A stretch of DNA of 11,173 bases from assembly GCA_900546735.1 (NCBI GenBank), contig URDW01000066.1:1-11173 (forward strand). Direction: 5' to 3'. The stretch is from an uncultured Oscillospiraceae bacterium. GTDB taxonomy: Bacteria; Bacillota; Clostridia; Oscillospirales; Acutalibacteraceae. The notes under the pieces are model-generated. The model was not told the origin of the DNA. It was given only the letters and a program-made list of their open reading frames with translations, and did not search any database. The position numbers and the translations under genes were made by a program. Of this stretch, positions 6,273 through 11,173 are shown one piece after another. Positions within the stretch are counted from its first letter, which is position 1. The number at the start of each line of letters is the position of its first letter.

Positions 6273-6306
6273 CCAAAACCGCCCCTGCAAAACTGCAAGG
6301 GCGGTT
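6273..6306 (-). terminator. Terminator after the GH123-like gene
   Basis: On the minus strand AACCGCCCTTGC (6295-6306) pairs with GCAGGGGCGGTT (6277-6288) over 12 positions with one G-U, closing a 6-nt loop and followed by a short T-run. It starts 20 bases after the stop codon of the upstream gene and separates it from the sialidase promoter. Confidence 0.75.
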
Positions 6307-6325
6307 CGTTACGGTAAGAAACAAA

Positions 6326-9307
6326 CTATTTTTGCCAGTCCCAGTTATAGAAACGGACTTTGACCGGTTCTGAATAGATTTTATTGCCGTACACATCTGT
6401 GACAACAGCCTGCACCCAACAGGAACGCGCACCTATGCCCCACGTCGGACGGATCGTAGCCGTTCTGGAATACGCATTTTCAATGGTTGCCTCCGGTTCG
6501 TCTACAGACCAGTTGGCATAGACCCATTCCACACGGGCGATCTGGCTGTCGTCATCGGACGCAACGGTCAGGTCCACCGTCTGACTCGTCCACGTTTTAT
6601 ACCACGGCACCTTATGATAAATAACTTGACCCACCTGTTCGTCGGAAGCACCGGCCGGCACGACAGAAACGCGGATGACCGGTTCAAACACCGCCGTAAA
6701 AGTCACATCGGCAGACGGCATCACATCCGGCAATGCGGGTGACCAGCCGGCGAAATTGTAGCCCGGCCTGTCATGGACTGCAGGCGGCGCAAGCGCTGCG
6801 CCCTCGGCCACCTCGGTAATTTGAGAAGCGCCGTCTATGACCCAGGTGACGGTGTATAGTCTGGGATCAACCGTTACCTTACACATTTTGGCCAGATCTG
6901 TACCCTCCACCGAAACGGTGATCACGGTTTCACCGGGCGCTTTGGCCGTAATGCGGCCGTTTGCATCTACGGCAGCGACCGAACTGTTTGCAGAAGCATA
7001 AATGATTTTTGTAAAATCGGCTGCACCGGCGTTCAACTGAGCCGTTTCACCGTTCGTCAGGGTGATTTCCGCCGGCTCAAGCGTCAGTTCCACCGTCTGG
7101 CGGTCGATCACATTGTGACATACCGTGCATTCCTTTTCATAGATGCCGTCCGATGTATAGACCCATTCCCCCGGCGTATGCGGCAGTTTTTCAAGCACTG
7201 CCTGCGCCTTGGTCACCGCACCGCATTCGGTACAGCGCCGGCCATCCGTAAGGCCCTCAGCTGTACAAGTAGCGGCTTTTCCGGGCACAACTTCTTCGTT
7301 ATGCGCCTGCACATCTTCCGTCCCGCAAACGGTGCAGATGCGCGTATGCGTGCCGTCGCCGTTGTCCGTATAGGCATAGTCGTGCGCGCCAAGGCTGCAG
7401 CGCGGCACATCGCGGCTGTCCTGTGTGCCGCAGTCAGCGCAGGTGCGGATCTCCAGGCCGTCGTGCTGCGCGTCCGGCTCTACAACAAGCTGCCATTCGC
7501 CGTAATTATGCTGTGCAGCGGCTTTGTCCAGTGCGTCGCCCAGCATTTTGCGCGCATTGTTCATGGTGTTGCATTCCCATGCGATCCAGTCCACAGAAAT
7601 GCCTTCGTGCGGCTCCGAACTAAAAATATTGTTCAGGCCATGCTTTTCGTAATTGACAAAAACTTTTTTCAAAGCGCTGTCCAGCACTTGACTGTCTTTG
7701 CCAAGGAATTCACGCGCCAGCGCAATGTAATCGTAATCATCCAGACCGGCCGACACCTGCTTAAGACGCAGGGACATGATCGGCTGGGTAGGGTCCTCGC
7801 CGATCGGCGCGCCGGGATAAAGCAGAACGCCGTTGCCGTTGCCGGTCTGCACGCCGGAGGCAGACGGAAGCGTGTTGGTCTCCCACACATTATAAGGTTC
7901 GCCGTTTACATACGGTATATAACCGCAGTTCCAGTAAAGCATGCCATTGTCGCCAAGCAAACCGGACTGCCAGAAAAAGATGCGGCGGAACACCCCGGCC
8001 GGGCTCTTGCCCCAGCGCCAGAGCTCAAAGCTGCCAAGTGTGATATCGCCGTGATAGCGCAGCTTGCGGTGCCAGCCCTCACCGGAAGTATACTCATTAA
8101 AAGCATTAATGTTTTTCTCCGTATACAACGCCGACTGGTTGATGCACAAAACATCGGTCGTTTTTTTCAGCACCGGCATAACGGTGTCGAAATTAGATGC
8201 AAACGGCACCATTTTGTGACTGTCCGGCCAGAGCGCATTGATCGCCTGGATCCGCGATTCAAACGATGAAGTGTCGCTGTCGGCGCCCCACGACGGTTCA
8301 TCTGCCGGGTAGAAAAACGCTTTGTCCTCCAAAACCGAATTGCCGTCGACCAGAGCTTTATACTGCAGGATCTTATTTGTGGTCGCCTGCGAAGTAATAT
8401 TGCCGGAAATCGGAACGCTGACCATTTTACGGCGCGGGTCAGCCATGGCAAGCTCGGCCGCTTTTTCATCAGAGTCGATCAAAAAACGCGGCAGCTCGTA
8501 CGGCGTGATCCCGTGATCCAGCAGGCATTCCTGCCAGCCTTCCACAATGCTTTCTGCCAGCGGGATATCCTCTTCCAAAATGTCCCAGTTACTGCCGATG
8601 CGCACACCGTTCAGCTCTAAAAAGCCCTGTGTTGCGCCATAACCCGACGCACTGTTGTAAAGGCCCATCAGCGCCGTTGCATAGTGACTTTCGGGCAATG
8701 CAAAATTCCACACAACTGCTGTAACGGACTTCTGCGCCAAAACGGCATCGCCGTCGTACAGCGTGACGGTTGAAGTATAGTTGCCGGGCGTCTGATCCTC
8801 CGCCGAGCGCAGCTCAACGTAAAACATGTTGTTTTCATTCAAAACAGTATTGACCACTTCGCCGTCATACGGCACAAGTGCTTCGCCAAGCTGGTCGCCG
8901 CCCGTCCAGGGCCGGAAGTATGCCTCGTTATAAATCGAAACAGGCAGCACTTCGCCGGCCGCATTGCAGAACTCGCCGACCTCTACACGCAGCGGACGGC
9001 TTGCCGTCTGCTCATGGAAGTAGACCTGAAAACCCTCGCGCTCGTTCTTTGCCAGATAAACGATGCTGCTGCCGCTGATGCCGCGGGCAGTGTCGCTTGT
9101 GGGCAGCTGCTGCGAGTTGATATGGTTGGAATTTGCTCCATAGCGCTGGTCGGCGCTTGTCTTGTTTGCCTGAATGTCCGAATAGACCAGGTAAAACAGA
9201 TAGGGTTCCGTTGCCGCAGCAGCTGTAACGGCCGTGCTTGCAAAGCAAACAGCTGCAGCAAGCATAACGGCAATGATTTTGGCCGCATAGATTCTTATGC
9301 GTTTCAT
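6326..9307 (-). CDS. Secreted GH123/DUF4091-like glycosidase, multidomain
   Basis: This is a 993 aa secreted protein. A signal peptide spans about 1-32. A beta-sandwich-like N-terminal region (about 34-205) precedes a DUF4091/GH123-like catalytic barrel (about 206-590), with AFFYPADEPSW at 330-340. Asp336-Glu337 fit the adjacent Asp-Glu pair of GH123 beta-N-acetylgalactosaminidases, which use substrate-assisted catalysis. Four CxxC motifs follow (C623/C626, C658/C661, C692/C695, C727/C730), as in short repeats common in clostridial surface proteins. A Big2-like Ig domain lies at about 738-813, an InlB/Listeria-Bacteroides-type repeat at about 817-875 (GYNFAGWSPALP at 849-860), and an unassigned domain at 876-993. 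There is no LPXTG or SLH anchor. AAGGAGTG lies five bases before the ATG. The neighbouring sialidase supports a host-glycan substrate, but GalNAc specificity is inference because DUF4091 is broader than GH123. Confidence 0.85.
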   Translation of the reverse strand: MKRIRIYAAKIIAVMLAAAVCFASTAVTAAAATEPYLFYLVYSDIQANKTSADQRYGANSNHINSQQLPTSDTARGISGSSIVYLAKNEREGFQVYFHEQTASRPLRVEVGEFCNAAGEVLPVSIYNEAYFRPWTGGDQLGEALVPYDGEVVNTVLNENNMFYVELRSAEDQTPGNYTSTVTLYDGDAVLAQKSVTAVVWNFALPESHYATALMGLYNSASGYGATQGFLELNGVRIGSNWDILEEDIPLAESIVEGWQECLLDHGITPYELPRFLIDSDEKAAELAMADPRRKMVSVPISGNITSQATTNKILQYKALVDGNSVLEDKAFFYPADEPSWGADSDTSSFESRIQAINALWPDSHKMVPFASNFDTVMPVLKKTTDVLCINQSALYTEKNINAFNEYTSGEGWHRKLRYHGDITLGSFELWRWGKSPAGVFRRIFFWQSGLLGDNGMLYWNCGYIPYVNGEPYNVWETNTLPSASGVQTGNGNGVLLYPGAPIGEDPTQPIMSLRLKQVSAGLDDYDYIALAREFLGKDSQVLDSALKKVFVNYEKHGLNNIFSSEPHEGISVDWIAWECNTMNNARKMLGDALDKAAAQHNYGEWQLVVEPDAQHDGLEIRTCADCGTQDSRDVPRCSLGAHDYAYTDNGDGTHTRICTVCGTEDVQAHNEEVVPGKAATCTAEGLTDGRRCTECGAVTKAQAVLEKLPHTPGEWVYTSDGIYEKECTVCHNVIDRQTVELTLEPAEITLTNGETAQLNAGAADFTKIIYASANSSVAAVDANGRITAKAPGETVITVSVEGTDLAKMCKVTVDPRLYTVTWVIDGASQITEVAEGAALAPPAVHDRPGYNFAGWSPALPDVMPSADVTFTAVFEPVIRVSVVPAGASDEQVGQVIYHKVPWYKTWTSQTVDLTVASDDDSQIARVEWVYANWSVDEPEATIENAYSRTATIRPTWGIGARSCWVQAVVTDVYGNKIYSEPVKVRFYNWDWQK

Positions 9308-9351
9308 AATTTCACTCCTTTTTCACATTTTTGGGTAAAGTGTCCCATTTC

Positions 9352-9380
9352 ATTATAGGTGCTCCAAAGCGAGAAGTCAA
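9352..9380 (-). promoter_or_regulatory. Promoter of the GH123-like gene
   Basis: On the minus strand -35 TTGACT (9375-9380) and a perfect -10 TATAAT (9352-9357) are 17 bp apart. Predicted start is about 9345, giving a leader of about 38 nt. A small palindrome TTCCCGGAA (9386-9394) lies 5 bp upstream of the -35. Confidence 0.8.
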
Positions 9381-9427
9381 TGACCTTCCCGGAAAAGATA
9401 AAATATTGTACTGTCGCCTCCTGCGCA

Positions 9428-9460
9428 GCAGTGCAGCCACTGCTAAAAAGCACGCACTGC
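9428..9460. repeat. Alternative-pairing GCAGTG/CACTGC repeats in divergent spacer
   Basis: GCAGTGC (9428-9434) can pair either with CACTGC at 9438-9443 (6 bp, CAGC loop) or with GCACTGC at 9454-9460 (7 bp, 19-nt loop). It sits midway between the two divergent promoters. The rest of the 9308-9608 spacer holds only the two promoters and AT-rich sequence, including TTATTAATAA just upstream of the plus-strand -35. Function unknown; a regulator binding site is possible. Confidence 0.35.
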
Positions 9461-9542
9461 ACCTTTAATAAACAGCGGTAAACAAATAGACAAAATTCCA
9501 TTAAAACTAAATACAAATTTTATTAATAATTTATTAAAAATA

Positions 9543-9572
9543 TTGACAGAAGATAGAAAAACCCAGTAAAAT
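9543..9572 (+). promoter_or_regulatory. Promoter of the SLH-anchored esterase
   Basis: A perfect -35 TTGACA (9543-9548) and -10 TAAAAT (9567-9572) are separated by 18 bp. The 45 bases before the -35 are almost all A/T and could act as an UP element. Predicted start is about 9579, giving a leader of about 30 nt. Confidence 0.7.
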
Positions 9573-9608
9573 ATGTACAGAAATTTTTATCAGGAGGTAT
9601 ATAAACTT

Positions 9609-11096
9609 ATGAAAAAACGATTAAGAAGCCTGCTGTGTGCATTGCTGGCCATGACCATGCTTTCAGGCACGGTCATATGCTTTGCACAGGACAGCGAAAC
9701 CGGCAAAAAATACCACGACTACGGCACCTATGTGCTGCTGGGCGACAGCGTAGCCGCCGGCTACAGCGATGTGGAGCAAATCGACTGCGAATTTAAAAGA
9801 GTCGACACTTCATACGGTGCGATCGTAGCCGACACGATCGGCGCAGAGCTGATCCCCATGGCCTGCCCGGGCTTTCGCACGATTGAAATGCGCTACATGT
9901 TTGAAGACGACTTTGAGGGCGACGACTACCTGTTCCACGACGCATCTGACCCCGAACTGATGGAATCACGCATTCCTGCATTTCGCCAGGCCGTTGCTGA
10001 CGCCGGCCTCATCACCCTTGGCCTTGGCGGCAACGACGTGGGCACGTTCCTTAGCTGGGTCGTGCTGGACGCACTGGCACAGGGCGGCGAATTTGACGAA
10101 TTCGTAGCCGCCGCCAAAGAAATGCTGGAGAGCGCCGGCATTCAAAACGACACGCTGACTTCCCTGCTGGATCTGGCATCCGTTATGGGCGCGCTGCCCG
10201 GCGTGCTGAAAGTGCTGCCTGAAGCGATCGAATACGGCATCAGCAATTACATTGAAAACTGGGACTATGTCATTCAGGATATTTACGACCTGAACCCCGA
10301 CGTTACCCTGCTTGTTGTCGGCCTGTTTGACACCGGCTACAAAACGGAAGAAGATCTGGAAAACGACGACCCGAACTCCATCAGCCATAAAATTTCACAG
10401 ACGCTGGTCGACGCCATCAACGCACCGATGAAAGCCGGCGCCGACAAATTCGGTTACATCTTTGTGGAAACGAGCGGCACAGTCTGCGACATTTCGCACC
10501 CCACGCCGGCCGGCTACAGAAACATTGCAAACAAGATCCTGGCCGCGCTGCCCGAGGACACGTTCCCGTTCACAGACGTCAGCGCAAGTGACAGCTATTA
10601 TAACGCTGTAAAATATGTGTACGAAAACGGCATCATGAACGGTACCAGCGAAACCACCTTCTCGCCGGACAGCTCCATGACGCGCGCACAGCTTGTAGAG
10701 GCACTTTACCGCCTGGCCGGTTCGCCGGACGTAAGCGGCATGAAAGAACCGTTCTTAGACGTCAACAGCCGCACCGCGTCTTACGACGCCATTGTGTGGG
10801 CATACAACGAAGGTATCGTCACCGGCATTGCGTTCGGCCTGCTGTTCACCCCGAACTGCACGGTGACCCGCGCACAGCTTTCGGCCATGCTGTACCGCTG
10901 GGCCGGTTCACCGCAGGTCAGCGGCAGCCTGAGCTACATTGACCGCTATGTGGTGCCCTCTTACGCGAAAAACGCCGTGATTTGGGCCAGCACAAACGGC
11001 ATTGTTGCCCCGACCAGCAGCCGCACTTTCTCGCCGCTGCGCGCCGCAACCAGAGCAGAAGTTGCCAGCGGCATTCTGCAGGTCAGCGCGATGTAA
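9609..11096 (+). CDS. Surface SGNH/GDSL esterase with three SLH domains
   Basis: This 495 aa protein combines a secreted SGNH/GDSL hydrolase with a cell-wall anchor. The signal peptide spans about 1-26. GDS at 45-47 supplies nucleophile Ser47 (block I), GGND at 140-143 is block III with oxyanion residue Asn142, and DISHP at 294-298 gives Asp294 and His297 (block V). Three S-layer homology domains follow, at about 319-372, 380-433 and 441-492, with TRAQ, TRAQ and TRAE motifs that bind secondary cell-wall polymer. It hydrolyses an ester, but the family is too broad to name the substrate. Next to a sialidase and a glycosidase, deacetylation of O-acetylated glycans is plausible; lipase activity is the alternative. 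ATG 9609 is preferred (AGGAGG 11 nt upstream) over the in-frame ATG at 9573, which would lie upstream of the predicted transcription start. Confidence 0.93.
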   Translation: MKKRLRSLLCALLAMTMLSGTVICFAQDSETGKKYHDYGTYVLLGDSVAAGYSDVEQIDCEFKRVDTSYGAIVADTIGAELIPMACPGFRTIEMRYMFEDDFEGDDYLFHDASDPELMESRIPAFRQAVADAGLITLGLGGNDVGTFLSWVVLDALAQGGEFDEFVAAAKEMLESAGIQNDTLTSLLDLASVMGALPGVLKVLPEAIEYGISNYIENWDYVIQDIYDLNPDVTLLVVGLFDTGYKTEEDLENDDPNSISHKISQTLVDAINAPMKAGADKFGYIFVETSGTVCDISHPTPAGYRNIANKILAALPEDTFPFTDVSASDSYYNAVKYVYENGIMNGTSETTFSPDSSMTRAQLVEALYRLAGSPDVSGMKEPFLDVNSRTASYDAIVWAYNEGIVTGIAFGLLFTPNCTVTRAQLSAMLYRWAGSPQVSGSLSYIDRYVVPSYAKNAVIWASTNGIVAPTSSRTFSPLRAATRAEVASGILQVSAM

Positions 11097-11121
11097 AGCA
11101 TAACATTTAGACAAAAAACGC

Positions 11122-11147
11122 AAAAACCGCACAGCTGTGCGGTTTTT
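11122..11147. terminator. Terminator after the esterase gene
   Basis: A perfect 26-bp palindrome has arms AAAAACCGCACAG and CTGTGCGGTTTTT. As RNA it forms a hairpin with an AGCT loop and a T-run. It lies 25 bases after the stop codon and is symmetric, so it could also terminate transcripts arriving from the right. Confidence 0.9.
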
Positions 11148-11173
11148 CTGCTTTTAAAGTGCTTTATTTTCTT

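Noticed and set aside
6600..7480. Tandem CxxC-coding region considered as a DNA repeat or recombination site
   Set aside because: The four repeats are similar only in short protein motifs. The DNA is not repeated closely enough for a repeat array or a CRISPR.
7115..8269. Long plus-strand open frame (384 codons) opposite the GH123-like gene
   Set aside because: It is antisense to a well-supported multidomain gene. No ribosome binding site or recognisable domain is seen; long antisense frames are expected in GC-rich coding DNA with this codon bias.
9304..9516. Minus-strand 70-codon frame upstream of the GH123-like gene
   Set aside because: It crosses the promoter and leader of that gene, has no ribosome binding site, and its product resembles no family.
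1..11173. Mobile elements, CRISPR arrays, phage genes or horizontal-transfer boundaries
   Set aside because: No transposase, integrase, direct-repeat array or terminal inverted repeats were seen. The tRNA gene has no attachment-site duplication or integrase beside it.

Overview
This window looks like chromosome of a gut-type Clostridia bacterium (Oscillospiraceae/Ruminococcaceae-like). The reasons are a SCIFF ranthipeptide precursor with its radical SAM maturase (a pair nearly universal in class Clostridia), an extracellular esterase carrying three S-layer homology domains, classic sigma-A promoters (TTGACA-17/18-TATAAT or TAAAAT), AGGAGG-type ribosome binding sites, and secreted enzymes aimed at host glycans. 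Genus cannot be set from the sequence alone.

Layout, left to right. (1) 1-477: an outward-facing minus-strand promoter at the left edge, then tRNA-Leu(CAG) on the minus strand with its own terminator and a near-consensus promoter. (2) 478-2485, plus strand: a six-helix membrane protein of unknown function whose 3' end overlaps by 38 nt a PLP-dependent Orn/Lys/Arg decarboxylase family protein. (3) 2460-4179, plus strand: a promoter buried in the end of the decarboxylase gene drives scfA (48 aa SCIFF precursor, too short for routine ORF lists) and, after an intrinsic terminator that should act as an attenuator, scfB (radical SAM-SPASM maturase). (4) 4180-4557: an AT-rich intergenic region with repeats, a consensus promoter, and a non-coding, strongly folded segment ending in a 13-bp terminator hairpin. 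This is a candidate ~135-nt small RNA. (5) 4558-9307, minus strand: a secreted or membrane-anchored GH33 sialidase, and a 993 aa secreted GH123/DUF4091-like glycosidase with CxxC repeats, a Big2-like domain and an InlB-type repeat. Each has its own promoter, and a terminator lies between them. (6) 9308-11147: a divergent promoter region and, on the plus strand, an SGNH/GDSL esterase anchored by three SLH domains.

How it fits together: regions 5-6 read as a small surface/secreted host-glycan module (desialylation, putative N-acetylgalactosaminidase activity, putative ester removal), although the substrates of the last two are inferred. Region 3 is a ranthipeptide locus. The most notable observation is that its SCIFF core carries Ser at position 32 and Ala at position 37. 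From memory of published SCIFF work, these are the positions of the Cys donor and Thr acceptor of the characterised thioether. The maturase is intact, so this peptide may be modified differently. The best candidate for an undescribed element is the orphan small RNA at about 4374-4509.
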